This document shows, one piece after another, positions 1-10,267 of a stretch of 64,000 bases of DNA. Made by a program: the position numbers and the translations under genes. Where the stretch lies: contig SZWC01000099.1 in assembly GCA_023375785.1 (NCBI GenBank), positions 122,955 to 186,954 on the forward strand, in the 5' to 3' direction. Every line of letters begins with the position of its first letter. Position 1 is the first letter of the stretch. Source of the DNA: Penium margaritaceum. Taxonomy: Eukaryota > Streptophyta > Zygnematophyceae > Desmidiales > Peniaceae. Below the pieces are notes generated by a model that saw only the letters and a program-made list of their open reading frames with translations, was not told the DNA's origin and ran no database searches.

Positions 1-84
1 TGCCACTGACCACGACCACAAAGTTTACCAAGTGACTTTAACTTCTACGAATCGTAGCATGAGTCAGCCACAGTCAGACTGCCC
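1..84 (+). repeat. 190-bp satellite, forward, flank of element A
   Basis: Part of one satellite monomer ending exactly where the LTR of element A starts. It carries a local variant (CGACCAC instead of TGACCAC) that is also present, inverted, just beyond 11958. This is one of the marks tying the two ends of the large palindrome together. Confidence 0.9.
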
Positions 85-121
85 TGTCAGAAATGTGACT
101 CCAACAAGGTGCTCTTCACCC

Positions 122-136
122 CTCGGATAATCCGAG
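122..136. promoter_or_regulatory. Perfect 15-bp dyad in the LTR of A
   Basis: CTCGGATAATCCGAG has two 7-bp arms around one base. The mirrored LTR keeps it, and LTR D carries a near copy (CTCGGATTTTCCGAG at 25861). It may be a protein-binding dyad or a hairpin in the LTR transcript; the function is unknown. Confidence 0.5.
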
Positions 137-297
137 CTCTCGATCCTGGTTCAGGTTCCGCAGCGAACCTCCTCGGCAACGGCTTGTCGGTCATGACCGT
201 TCCACCAGTGTCGAGCCGCCTCTAATAAGCGACCACGTCGCCACGCGTCCGGCTAGCAGAAAGAAGCCGTTAATACTTGTTTTTTCCTGTTCTGCTG

Positions 298-303
298 TAT
301 ATA
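298..303 (+). promoter_or_regulatory. Candidate TATA box of LTR A
   Basis: TATATA lies about 210 bp into the LTR, upstream of the conserved block GGATGTTCATTCCCTC. LTR B has TATAAT at the same place (2009-2014). The position suits a U3/R promoter, but transcription is not shown. Confidence 0.5.
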
Positions 304-688
304 CGGAGGATGTTCATTCCCTCCCTAGTTTAACGAGAACAGTTTTACTCATCCTGTTCCGCTTTGGTTCTGCGGTTTCGCCGCCATGTCTTCGCTCTGC
401 TCGTTCCTTGCATTCTTTGTCTTCGCCAGCCCCTCTCAATGCTTTTCTCCGTCACTCTCGCTCCTTTGCTGTGCTCTCATACTCCGCCAACCATCACTCA
501 TCTCGCTAGCACTCTCTCTCACATCAACCTGTCTACCTCAGCTACCTCGCGTCTCAGCCTCTATCAGCTTCCGCGACTAACTCCTCGGACCGCTCTTGCC
601 TACGTCACTCTACTGACGTACGCTTGCATGTCCTAACGCTTCTGCCTGCTTCTGCTGCTGCTGTTCTCGCATCTGCATTCTTCTGACA

Positions 689-700
689 TGGTATCAGAGC
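689..700 (+). promoter_or_regulatory. Primer-binding site, element A
   Basis: TGGTATCAGAGC directly follows the LTR end. This 12-mer matches the initiator methionine tRNA 3' region used by plant Ty1/copia elements, and it fixes element strand and family. Confidence 0.93.
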
Positions 701-1762
701 TTCCGGCAACATCACTTGGAGTCCCGTGACCGCGTCATCGCTCTGCCGTCATCCATGCTTCATTACTTCCACTCGCGTTCTCCTGCCGCCGCTACCATCG
801 TCCCGCGCCTTGCCGTTTTGCCAGCAGCTGACATCAGCAGCTGTGCCTGACAAGTTATCCATACTGAAGAAACGCCTTATCACCCCAAGGAAGCCCTGCG
901 CCCATTTCTGCGCCCGTGGCCAACAACCAGTGACTTGTCGCCCACATCAGTCGTAAGCAACTCTCGAGCCGCCACTTGCCGTCAACTACCAAGAAGCTTC
1001 ATGCTGTCTCCCATCCAATGCCCCTCATCGCATCTGCATCTGCAAGTATCTCCTCCTCTTCCATCTTCCTTCATCAGCTTCATCTGCCACTGCTTCGCCG
1101 TCATCCTCAGCCCGCCCGCATCCATCACCTCGAGCCGCCTTCTCGCATCGCCTTCTCACCTTGTCAGCAGCTGCAGCCAGAACTTCCGCCGTCAAGATAT
1201 CGGATACCACCAGTCTTCCTGCTCCCATTCCAAGCTAACTAGGGAACAAGCCGTAACGCTCTTGGCATCAGCGGTCTAGTGCCTCTGCCCGCTGCCTGAC
1301 TCCCTCTACCGCAATCAACCTCTTCCAGCTGACCACCAGTCTTCCTGCTCCCACTTCCGAGCCAACTAGGGAACAAACCGACAATCTCCTTGAAGCAAAC
1401 GAAGTGGTTGTGTCGCTCCACCTCCCTGCCTTATTGCCTCTCGTCACTCCTCCCTCCACCTGCATCGCTCCTTATCTCTCCTCTTCAGCTTCATCGTCAG
1501 TCTTCTGCCTTCACTCCTCGCGTCATCCTCATCTGCTGCCCTCATTCCCTCCTCCTCCTCCTTGCTCCAGTCTCCTCAGCTCTATCAGCCGCCCGTTCCT
1601 GTCTCAATTATCCGTCTCCCTCCTTCATCAACATACTCCGAGCCGCCTTCTCGCATCACCTCCTCGCCTTGTCAACAGCTGCAACCAAAACTACCGCCAT
1701 CAGGATATTGGACACCACCAGTCTTCCTGCTCCCACTTCCGAGCCAACCGGGGAACAAGTCG
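701..1762 (+). other. Leader of element A, with repeated 50-60 bp motif
   Basis: Untranslated-looking, pyrimidine-rich leader. A motif beginning CCACCAGTCTTCCTGCTCCC and ending near GGGAACAAGCCGTCA occurs at about 1208, 1332 and 1713. Related copies occur in the leaders of B, C and D. Open frames here are short and overlap on several frames, so no gene is called. Confidence 0.7.
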
Positions 1763-2393
1763 TCATAAATGAGAATCAGAAATCAGAATCAAACTAGTCC
1801 ACAAGCACCTGCGGAAACTCAGAACTCTCGAACACCGGTTCACCTTTGGGTCGAACCAACTCGTTGATCAGCACTAGCGGTTGACGGTCTCCAACCGACC
1901 AAACGGGCATCTGACCGAGGGATCCCCTAATAAGCGACACCCATCGCAAGCGCGTCCGTCTAGCGCACAAGAAGCCGTTGCATCTCTATTTGTCATGTTC
2001 TGCTTGTGTATAATGAGGATGTTCATTCCCTCAATAATTAACCAGAACAGTTCTCCTCATCCTGTTCCCCTTTGGTTCCGCGGCTTTGCCGTCGTGTCTT
2101 CGCTCTGCTCGACCCTCGCATTTTCTGTCTTCGCCAACTCTCAACGCTTCACTCGCTCACTCTTGCTCCTTCGCTCAGCTCTCATACTCCGCCAACCATC
2201 ACTCACCTCGCCAGCACTCTCTCTCATATCAACCTGTCCACCCTGGTTACCTCGCGTCTCAGCCTCTATCAGCACCCGCGACTAACTCCTCGGACCGCTC
2301 TTGCCTACGTCACTTTGCTGACGTACGCTTGCATGTCCTAATGTTTCTGCTTGTTTCTGCTGCAGCCGTCCTCGTGTCTGCATTCTTCTGACA
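1763..2393 (+). repeat. 5' LTR of element B (left)
   Basis: About 631 bp, ending TTCTGACA directly before a primer-binding site. The 5' edge is placed by alignment with the other B LTR at 4852, whose TGTCAGAAATGAGAATCC start is clear. Here the start is diverged, so that edge is good to a few bases. A TATAAT box is at 2009-2014. Confidence 0.85.
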
Positions 2394-2405
2394 TGGTATC
2401 AGAGC
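2394..2405 (+). promoter_or_regulatory. Primer-binding site, element B
   Basis: TGGTATCAGAGC directly after the LTR end, identical to that of element A. Confidence 0.93.
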
Positions 2406-4097
2406 ATCAGGCAACATCACCTGGTGCCCCGTAACTACGTCGTCGCTCTGCCGCCATCTTCCCATCATCGCTTTCTCCCGCAATCCTCTGCTGCCGCTAC
2501 CGACATCCCGCGCCGCGCCGCTTTGCCAGCAGCTGACATCAGCAGCTCTGCTTGACGAGTTCTCCGCAATGAAGAAACACCTTGTCATCCCAAGAAATCC
2601 CTGCGCCCATCTCCGCGCCCGTGGCCAACAATCGGTGACTTGTTGCCCACATCAGCTGCAAGCAACTCTCATGCCGCCACCTGCCGTCAACTACCAAGAA
2701 GCTTCCTGCTGCCCGACAACTGCTACCACTCATCACATATGCCTTCGCAAGCATCTCCTCCTCTTTCATCCTACCTTATGAGCCTCATCTGCCCCTCCTC
2801 ACCGTCATCCTCACCCTGCCCGCGTCCATCATCTTGAACCGCTCTCTCGCATTGCCTCCTTGCCTCGTCAACAGCTCCAGCCAAAACTGCCACCGTCAGG
2901 ATATCGAACACCACCAGTCTTCCTACTCCTACTTCCGAGCCAACTGGAGAACAAGCCGTCACTCTCCTCACATCAGCGGTTTAGTGGATCTGCCCGCGGC
3001 CTGACTCCCTCTGCCGCCACCAACTTCTTCAGCTGACAGGACATCGGACACCACCAGTCTTCCTGTTTGCATTCCCGAGCCAACTAGGGAACAAGCCGTC
3101 ACTCTCCTGAAAGCAGAAGAAGTGGTTGTGTCTCTCCATCTCCCTGCCGCGACGCGTCTCATCGCATCTTCCTCTGCCTGCATCGCTCCCTGCCTCTCCT
3201 CTTCAACATCATCATTAGTCTTCTTCCTTCGCCCCTCGCATCATCCTCATTTGCTGCAATCATTCCCTCCTCCTCCTCCTCGTTCCCGCCTCAGAAGCTC
3301 CTTCAGCCTCCCGTTCCGGCCTCTTATCCGCCTTTCTCCGTCATCAACATCATCCGCGCCGCTTTCGTATCCATCATCCGTATCAGCATTGTCTCTTCGC
3401 GCACGTGGTTTCGCCCCTGCGCCCACTCATTAATCAAACATTTCCTCCGCTTCCGCATCGCTTTCAGCTTGGCACAAGGATCCGCCCGGTCGCATCGACT
3501 TTTTCTGCGACGACCTGCGCCCACGCCGAAACTTCCTCAGCGCACGGGGTTCGCCCCTGCGCCCTCTCCATCATCATCAGCTTCCGCTTCAGTAATCATC
3601 ATTAGCATCTGTAGCCAGCAAAAGGATCTGTACGAGCTAACTGCCCGCTTCGCAGTAGCGTGCACCCACGCCAGGAGCACATTTCTCGCGGCGCGTTGGC
3701 ACCTGCCTTCCCCTTGCCGCATCCTACTCCCCTATTTCAAATCGCGCACGTGGTTTTGTCCCTGCCCCCACTCCATCATCCATCGTTTCTCCGCCATCAT
3801 TCACTTCTGCTCCGCTCGGCACAAGGATCCGCCCGGTCGCATTGCCCATTCCGCAACGACCTGCGCCCACGCCGAAGAATAGCTGTTGCACTCGTGGTCT
3901 TGCCCCTATGCCCACTCCATTGTCCATCGTTCCTCCGCAATCATCTGCTTCTGCTCCACTCCGCACAAGAATCCGCCCGGTCGCACTGTGACGACCCGCG
4001 CCCACGTCAAAACCATCGCCATGCGTACGTGATCTCGCCCCTGCGTCATTCAGCCTTCCTCCTCCAACATCAATCTTTATCATCAACACTCGTCATC
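2406..4097 (+). other. Leader of element B with modular repeat array
   Basis: The first part holds the CCACCAGTCTTCCTG motif at about 2911 and 3051. From about 3390 to 4050 three modules alternate. Module 1 (GCACGTGGTTTCGCCCCTGC) starts at about 3400, with looser copies near 3540, 3745, 3890 and 4022. Module 2 (GGATCCGCCCGGTCGCA) lies near 3479, 3828 and 3973. Module 3 (CTCGCGGCGCGTTGGCACC) lies near 3685. Several overlapping open frames exist only because the modules lack stops; none is called as a gene. Confidence 0.75.
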
Positions 4098-4835
4098 ATG
4101 ACTCGAAGACAGCGTCAGAAACTTGCTTCAAGCGTACCAATTCTTGCCGAAGACAGATCCAACATCATTTCCTGGGCAGACAACATTCTCGTCCTGGCTC
4201 AAACGTGGTGGTTCGACCAATTCAACGGCGCGTAACTTCTTCTTGGCCGCTACAAATCCAACTACATTCGAACACCACGGACCCTTGAATACCAGACTTC
4301 ACTTGTCAACCTAGCCCATCGTCTCCGACCCTTCCTTTATATCGGCTACGAATCTCATCTCTCATTCCTCCGTACGGGACCTCTCCTCTGGCACCGCATT
4401 CTGCAACAAGCATGGTGGCGACACTGGATTCCAACGGCATGTCAATATACCACCTCCCTACCAACCCTTTTCGAAAGAACAATTATGCTGCCCTCTGAGG
4501 AAGAGGACCCCACCACACTCCTCGCAACCTGCTGGGTATCAAAAGTGTATGAGGCCTTCTTCCCATACTTTCTCTTTGGATTCGGTGTCACTGACACACC
4601 CCTAAGGAGACAGTTCTACTTGAGAAATGCTCCAACTCCTACTGCACATCAAGAAGAATACAGACAAGCAGATCAGGCAGTACGAGCAAGACTGAGAGAA
4701 GTCATGCATCCTAGTCGACAACCTCTCACCCAAGTCTACCCCAACGACCTCAGCACTATGTGGTCCCACTTGCTCCTGACTTGTGGAGTTCCCAGGGCCA
4801 CACACCAAGAACGAAGTGTCTGTCACACATGGTAG
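4098..4835 (+). pseudogene. gag-like region of element B (left)
   Basis: The ATG at 4098 lies between leader and polypurine tract, where gag starts in copia elements. The first residues include a NIISWADNIL stretch reminiscent of the N-terminal gag pattern with a conserved tryptophan. The 3' part reads as a 116-residue open stretch rich in aromatic and leucine residues, with no zinc knuckle visible. Assignment rests mainly on position, because similarity to known gag families is weak. The region is decayed. The mirror copy is at 7196-7933. Confidence 0.5.
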
Positions 4836-4843
4836 TTGGATTC

Positions 4844-4851
4844 AGGGGGGA
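4844..4851 (+). promoter_or_regulatory. Polypurine tract, element B
   Basis: AGGGGGGA directly precedes the TGTCAG start of the 3' LTR, the expected place for plus-strand priming. Confidence 0.85.
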
Positions 4852-5287
4852 TGTCAGAAATGAGAATCCAACTAGTCCACAAGCACCTGCGGAAACTGAA
4901 AACTCTCGAACACTGGTTCACATTCGTGTCGAACCAACTCGGTGATCAGCACTAGTCGTTGACGGTCTCCAACCGACCAAACGGGCATCTGAGCAAGGGA
5001 TCCCCTAATAAGCGTCACTCATCGCAAGCGCGTCCGGCTAGTGCACAAGAAGCCGTTGCTTCTCTATTTTTCCTGTTCTGCTTGCATATAATGAGGATGT
5101 TCATTCCCTCAATAATTTACCAGAACAGTTCTCCTCATCCTGTTCCCCTTTGGTTCCACGGCTTCGCCGCAGTGTCTTCGCTCTGCTCGTCCCTCGCACT
5201 TTCTGTCTTCGCCAACTCTCAACGCTTTGCTCCATCACTCTCGCTCCTTCGCTCAGCTCTCATACTCCGCCAACCATCACTCACCTC
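4852..5287 (+). repeat. 3' LTR of element B, partial (left)
   Basis: Starts TGTCAGAAATGAGAATCC and aligns with the first 436 bp or so of the 5' LTR. It ends at CACCTC where satellite begins. The inverted copy at 6744-7179 ends at the same base, so this junction existed before the inverted duplication. Confidence 0.9.
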
Positions 5288-6573
5288 AAGTGCCCACTCA
5301 CAGGTCAGATGTACTAGGCATGACCTTGCAGATATAAACTACGTAAAAAACCGGTGGCTTGGCACGGATATTGTGCGCAATGTCTTGACAAAGTTGGCAT
5401 GTGCCACTGACCATGACCACAAATGTATCCAAGTGACTTTTACTTATATTGATCATAACACGAGTCAACCACGGTCAGAGTGTCCAATCACAATGCCGAT
5501 GTACTAGGCATAATCTTGCAGGTGCAAACAAGGTAGAATACTGGTGGCTCGGTGTGGCTATTGTGCGCAATGCCTTGACAAAGTTGGCATGTGCCACTGC
5601 CCATGACCACAAAGTTTACCAAGTGACATTAACTTCTACGAAGTGTAACACAAGTCAGCCATAGTCAGAGTGCCCAATCACAGCTCAGATGTACTAGGCA
5701 TGACCTTGCAGGTAAAAAAAAGTTCAAAAAACGGTGGCTTGGCATGGTTATTCTGCGCAATTCCTTGACAAAGTTGGCATGTGCGGCTGACCATGACCAC
5801 AAAGTTTACCAAGTGACTTTAACTTCTACGAATCATAACACGACTCAGCAACGGTCAGAGTACCCAATCACAGTGTACATCCAATATGCATGACCTTGCA
5901 GGTATAAACAGGGTAAAAAACCGGTGTCTTGGCACGGCTATTGTGCGCAATGCCTTGACAAAGTTGGCATGTGCCATTGACCATGACCACAAAGGTTTAC
6001 CAAGTGACTTTAACTTCTACGGATCATAACACGAGTAAGCCACAGTCAGAGTGCCCAATCACAATTCAGATGTACTGGGTATGACCTTGCATGTATAAAC
6101 TACGTAAAAAACCGGTACCTTGGCACGGCTAATGTGCGCAATGCTTTGAGAAAGTTGGCATGTGCCACTGACCATGACCACAACGTTTGCCAAGTGACTT
6201 AAACTTCTGCGAATTGTAACACGAGTCAGCCACGGTCAGAGTGCCCACTCACATTGTACATATAATATGCATGACCTTGCAGGTATGAACAAGGTAAAAA
6301 ACCGGTGGCTTGACATGGATATTATGCGCAATGCTTTGACAAAGTTGGCATGTGCCACTGACCATGAACACAAAGTTTACCAAGTACCTTAAAGGGCTAT
6401 GAATCATAACACGTTTCAGCCACGGTGAGAGTGTACAATCACAGTGCAGATATACTGCGCATGACCTTGCAGGTATGAACAAGGTAGAATACCGGTGGCT
6501 CCGTGTGGCTATTGTGCGCAATGCCTTGACAAAGTTGGCATGTGCCACTGACCATGAACACAAATGTATCCAC
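5288..6573 (+). repeat. Satellite, forward: inner arm and palindrome spacer
   Basis: Monomers of 190 bp; the core TTGGCATGTGCCACTGACCA recurs at near 190-bp steps from about 5395. Positions 5288-5459 belong to the left arm. About 5460-6573 is the unpaired spacer of roughly six monomers. No gene is seen. Confidence 0.93.
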
Positions 6574-6743
6574 TATGATCAATATAAGTAAAAGTCACTC
6601 GGATACACTTGTGGTCATGGTCAGTGGCACATGCCAACTTTGTCAAGACATTGCGCACAAAAGCCGTGCCAAGCCACCGGTTTTTTACGTAGTTTATATC
6701 TGCAAGGTCATGCCTAGTACATCTGACCTGTGAGTGGGCACTC
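6574..6743 (-). repeat. Satellite, reverse: inner end of right palindrome arm
   Basis: Orientation flips at 6572-6574, where forward GTATCCA is followed by reverse-strand TATGATCAATATAAG. This 170-bp stretch is the reverse complement of 5288-5459, with few differences and shared private variants such as AACTACGTAAAAAACCGG. Confidence 0.93.
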
Positions 6744-7179
6744 GAGGTGAGTGATGGTTGGCGGAGTATGAGAGCTGAGCGAAGGAGCGAGAGTGACGAA
6801 GTGAAGCGTTGAGAGTTGGCGAAGACAGAAAGTGCGAGGGACGAGCAGAGCAAAGACATGGCGGCGAAGCCGCGGAACCAAAGGGGAACAGGATGAGGAG
6901 AACTGTTCTGGTAAATTATTGAGGGAATGAACATCCTCATTATATACAAGCAGACTAGGAAAAATAGAGAAGCAACGGCTTCCCTTGCGCTAGCCGGACG
7001 CGCTTGCGATGGGTGTCGCTTATTAGGGGATCCCTCGCTCAGATGCCCGTTTGGTCGGTTGGAGACCGTCAACGGCTAGTGCGGAAGACTGAGTTGGTTC
7101 GACCCGAAGGTGAACCGGTGTTAGAGAGTTTTCAGTTTCCGCAGGTGCTTGTGGACTAGTTGGATTCTCATTTCTGACA
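6744..7179 (-). repeat. 3' LTR of element B, partial (right)
   Basis: 436 bp, from the satellite junction to TTTCTGACA. It is the mirror of 4852-5287 and ends at the same base. Confidence 0.9.
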
Positions 7180-7187
7180 TCCCCCCA
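7180..7187 (-). promoter_or_regulatory. Polypurine tract, element B right copy
   Basis: TCCCCCCA, read on the minus strand as TGGGGGGA next to the LTR start. It matches 4844-4851. Confidence 0.8.
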
Positions 7188-7195
7188 GAATCCAA

Positions 7196-7933
7196 CTACC
7201 ATGTGTGACAGACACTTCGATCTTGGTGTGTGGCCCTGGGAAGTCCACAAGTCAGGAGCAAGTGGGACCACATAGTTATGAGGTCGTTGGGGTAGACTTG
7301 GGTGAGAGGTTGTCGACTGGGATGCATGACTTCTCTCAGTCTTGCTCGTACTGCCTGATTTGCTTGTCTGTATTCTTCTTGCTGTGCAGCAAGAGTTGGA
7401 GCATTTCCCAAGTAGAACTGTCTCCCTAGGGGTGTGTCAGTGACACCGAATCCAAAGAGAAAGTATGGGAAGAAGGCCTCATACACTTGTGATATCCAGC
7501 GGGTTGCGAGGAGTGTGGTGGGGTCCTATTCCTCACAGGGAAGCATAATTGTTCTTCCGACAAGGGTTGGTAGGGAGGTGGTATATTGACATGCCGTTCG
7601 AATCCAGTGTCGCCACCATGCTTGTTGCAAAATGCGGTGCTAGAGGAGAGGTCCCGTACGGAGGAATGAGAGATGAGAGTCGTAGCCGATAGAAAGGAAG
7701 GGTCGGAGACGATGGGCTAGGTTGACAAGTGAAGTCTGGTATTCAAGGGTCCGTGGTGTTCGAAGGTAGTTGGATTTGTAGCGCCCGAGAAGAAGTGACG
7801 CGTCGTTGAATTGTTTGAACTACCATGTTTGAGCGAGGACGAGAATGTTGTCTTCCCAGGAAATGATATTGGATCCGTCTTCGGCAAGAACTGGTACGCT
7901 TGAAGCAAGTTGCTGACGCTGTCTTCGAGACAT
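7196..7933 (-). pseudogene. gag-like region of element B (right)
   Basis: Mirror of 4098-4835. The minus-strand start codon is at 7931-7933 and the N-terminus begins MSRRQRQQLASSVP, against MTRRQRQKLASSVP on the left. The distal open stretch of about 96 residues corresponds to the left 116-residue one. It is decayed, and the gag assignment is positional. Confidence 0.5.
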
Positions 7934-9625
7934 GATGACGAGTGTTGATGATAAAGATTGATGTTGGAGGAGGAAGGCTGAATGACGCAGGGGCGAGATC
8001 ACGTACGCATGGCGATGGTTTTAACATGGGCGCGGGTCGTCACAGTGCGACCGGGCGGATCCTTGTACTGAGCGGAGCAGAAGCAGATGATTGCAGAGGA
8101 ACGATGGACGATGGAGTGGGCGCAGAGGCAAGACCACGTGTACAACAGCTATTCTTCGGCATGGGCGCAGGTCGTCGCGGAATGGGCGATGCGATCGGGA
8201 GGATCCTTGTGCCGAGCGGAGAAGAAGCGGATGATAGCAGAGAAAAGATGGATGATGGAGTGGGCGCAGGGACGAAACCATGTGCGCAATTTGAAATAGG
8301 GGAGTAGGATGCGGCAAGGGGAAGGCAGGTGCCAACGCGCCGCGAGAAATCTGCTGCCGGCGTGGGTGCAGGCTACTGCGAAGTGGGTAGCTAGCTCGTG
8401 CAGATCATTTTGCTGGCTACAGATGCTGATGATGATTGCTAAAGCGGAAGCTGATGATGATGGAGTGGGCGAAGGGGCGAACCCCGTGCGCTGAGGAAGT
8501 TTCGACGTGGGCGTAGGTTGTCGCGGAAAAAGGCGATGCGACCGGGCGGATCCTTGTGCCGAGCTGAAAGCGATGCGAAAGCGGAGGAAATGATTGATTA
8601 ATGAGTGGGCGCAGGGGCGAAACCACGTGTGCGAAGAGATGATGCTGATAAGGATGATGGATGCGAAAGCGGCGCGGATGATGTTGATGACGGAGAAAGA
8701 CAGAGATGAGGCCGGAACGGGAGGCTGAAGGAGCTTCTGAGGCGAGAACGAGGAGAAGGATGAGGGATTGATCGCAGCAGATGATGATGATGCGAGGGGC
8801 GAAGGAAGAAGACTAATGATGATGCTGAAGAGGAGAGGCAGGGAGCGATGTAGGCAGAGGAAGATACGATGAGACGCATCGCGGCAGGAAGATGGAGAGA
8901 CACAACCACTTCTTCTGCTTTCAGGAGAGTGACGGCTTGTTCCCCAGTTGGCTTGGGAATGCAAGCAGGAAGACTGGTGGTGTCCGATGTCCTGTCAGCT
9001 GAAGAAGTTGGTTGCGGCAGAGGGAGTCAGGCAGCGGGCAGATCCACTAAACCGCTAATGTGAGGAGAGTGACGGCTTGTTCCCCAATTGGCTCGGAAGT
9101 GGGAGCAGGAAGACTGGTGGTGTCCGATATCCTGACGGTGGCAGTTTTGGCTACAGCTGTTGACGAGGCGAGGAGGCAATGCAAGAGAGCGGTTCAAGAT
9201 GATGGACGCGGGCAGGTTGAGGATGACGGTGAGGAGGGGCAGATGAGGCTCATAAGGTAGGATGAAAGAGGAGGAGATGCTTGCGGAGGCATATGTGATG
9301 AGTAGTAGCAGTTGGCGAGTGGCAGGAAGCTTCTTGGTAGTTGACGGCAGGTGGCGGCTCAAGAGTTGCTTGCAGCTGATGTGGGCGACAAGTCACCGGT
9401 TGTTAGCCACGGGCGCGGAGATGGGCGCAGGGCTTTCTTGGGATGACAAGGCGTTTCTTCAGTACGGAGAACTCGTCAGGCGGAGCTGCTGATGTCAGCT
9501 GCTGGCAAAGCGGCGCGGCGCGGGACATCGGTAGCAGCGGCAGAGGATTGCGGGAGAAAGCGATGACGAGAAGATGGCGGCAGAGCGACGACGTAGTTAC
9601 GGGGCACCAGGTGATATTGCCTGAT
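7934..9625 (-). other. Leader array of element B (right)
   Basis: Mirror of 2406-4097. Module 1 copies (GTGGGCGCAGGGGCGAAACC on the plus strand) lie near 7985, 8112, 8262, 8464 and 8606. The CCACCAGTCTTCC motif (inverted) lies near 8960 and 9110. A 271-codon open frame on the minus strand (8149-8964) runs through the array and is composed of the repeated modules. Confidence 0.75.
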
Positions 9626-9637
9626 GCTCTGATACCA
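9626..9637 (-). promoter_or_regulatory. Primer-binding site, element B right copy
   Basis: GCTCTGATACCA, the reverse complement of TGGTATCAGAGC, next to the LTR end. Confidence 0.92.
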
Positions 9638-10267
9638 TGACACAATAATGCTGACACGAGGACGGTGGCAGCAGAAGCAAGCAGAAGCATTAGGACATGC
9701 AAGCGTACGTCAGCAAAGTGACGTAGGCAAGAGCGGTCCGAGGAGTTAGTCGTGGGAGCTGATAGAGACTAAGACGCGAGGTAACCAGGGTGGACAGGTT
9801 GATATGAGAGAGAGTGCTGGCGAGGTGAGTGATGGTTGGCGGAGTATGAGAGCTGAGCGAAGGAGCGAGAGTGATGGAGCGAAGCGTTGAGAATTGGCAA
9901 AGACAAAGTGCGAGGGACGAGCAGTGCGAAGACACGGCGGCGAAGCCGCGGAACCAAAGGGGAACAGGATGAGGAGAACTGTTCTGGTTAATTATTGAGG
10001 GAATGAACATCCTCATTATATACAAGCAGAACATGACAAATAGAGATGCAACGGCTTCTTGTGTGCTAGCCGGACGCGCTTGCGATGGGTGTTGCTTATT
10101 AGGGGATCCCTCGGTCAGATGCCCGTTTGGTCGGTTGGAGACCGTCAACGGCTAGTGCTGATCACCGAGTTGGTTCGACCCAAGGGTGAACCGGTGTTCG
10201 AGAGTTCTCAGTTTCCGCAGGTGCTTATGGACTATATGGCTTCTGATTTCTGATTCTCATTTACGAC
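9638..10267 (-). repeat. 5' LTR of element B (right)
   Basis: 630 bp, mirror of 1763-2393, with a similarly diverged distal edge. It meets leader A at about 10267. Confidence 0.85.

Larger units (their letters stand above)
85..688 (+). repeat. LTR of element A (left)
   Basis: 604 bp, starting TGTCAGAA and ending TTCTGACA, so the termini are TG...CA with inverted ends. It is followed at once by a copia primer-binding site. A perfect small dyad, CTCGGATAATCCGAG, lies at 122-136 and a TATATA box at 298-303. Just downstream is the block GGATGTTCATTCCCTC, which is conserved in LTRs A to D. The matching inverted LTR at 11355-11958 has the same length and differs at a few percent of sites. Confidence 0.92.
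85..1762 (+). mobile_element. Element A, left copy: Ty1/copia-like LTR plus leader (fossil, partial)
   Basis: LTR, primer-binding site and leader of a copia-like element in forward satellite. The 3' part is not present: element B follows directly at about 1763. A and B have related leaders, so either B inserted into A and the distal part was later lost, or the two joined by recombination within their shared leader. No pol domain is seen. The mirror copy lies at 10268-11958. Confidence 0.85.
1763..5287 (+). mobile_element. Element B, left copy: non-autonomous copia-like element (fossil)
   Basis: Order: LTR 1763-2393, primer-binding site 2394-2405, leader with module array to about 4097, a gag-like region from 4098, polypurine tract at 4844, and a partial 3' LTR to 5287 where satellite resumes. 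There is no protease, integrase, reverse transcriptase or RNase H. The short internal region with only gag resembles the nonautonomous plant elements called TR-GAG. The two LTR copies differ by roughly 8% by eye, more than the two palindrome arms (about 4%), so insertion predates the inverted duplication. The element is decayed. Confidence 0.85.
6744..10267 (-). mobile_element. Element B, right (inverted) copy (fossil)
   Basis: Mirror of 1763-5287 with all parts in reverse order: partial 3' LTR, polypurine tract, gag-like region, leader array, primer-binding site and 5' LTR. It spans 3524 bp against 3525 bp in the left copy. It is a segmental copy, not a separate insertion. Confidence 0.9.

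Noticed and set aside
364-636. Short open frames inside the LTRs (for example starting MVLRFRRHVFALLVP)
   Set aside because: They lie wholly inside LTR sequence, overlap in several frames, and appear again in other LTR copies. They are shadows of conserved LTR DNA.
85-688. Ty3/gypsy or endogenous-retrovirus assignment
   Set aside because: The primer-binding site is of the initiator-Met type usual in plant copia, gag of E is UBN2-like, and no envelope or chromodomain is seen. Without reverse transcriptase the copia call still rests on these signs only.
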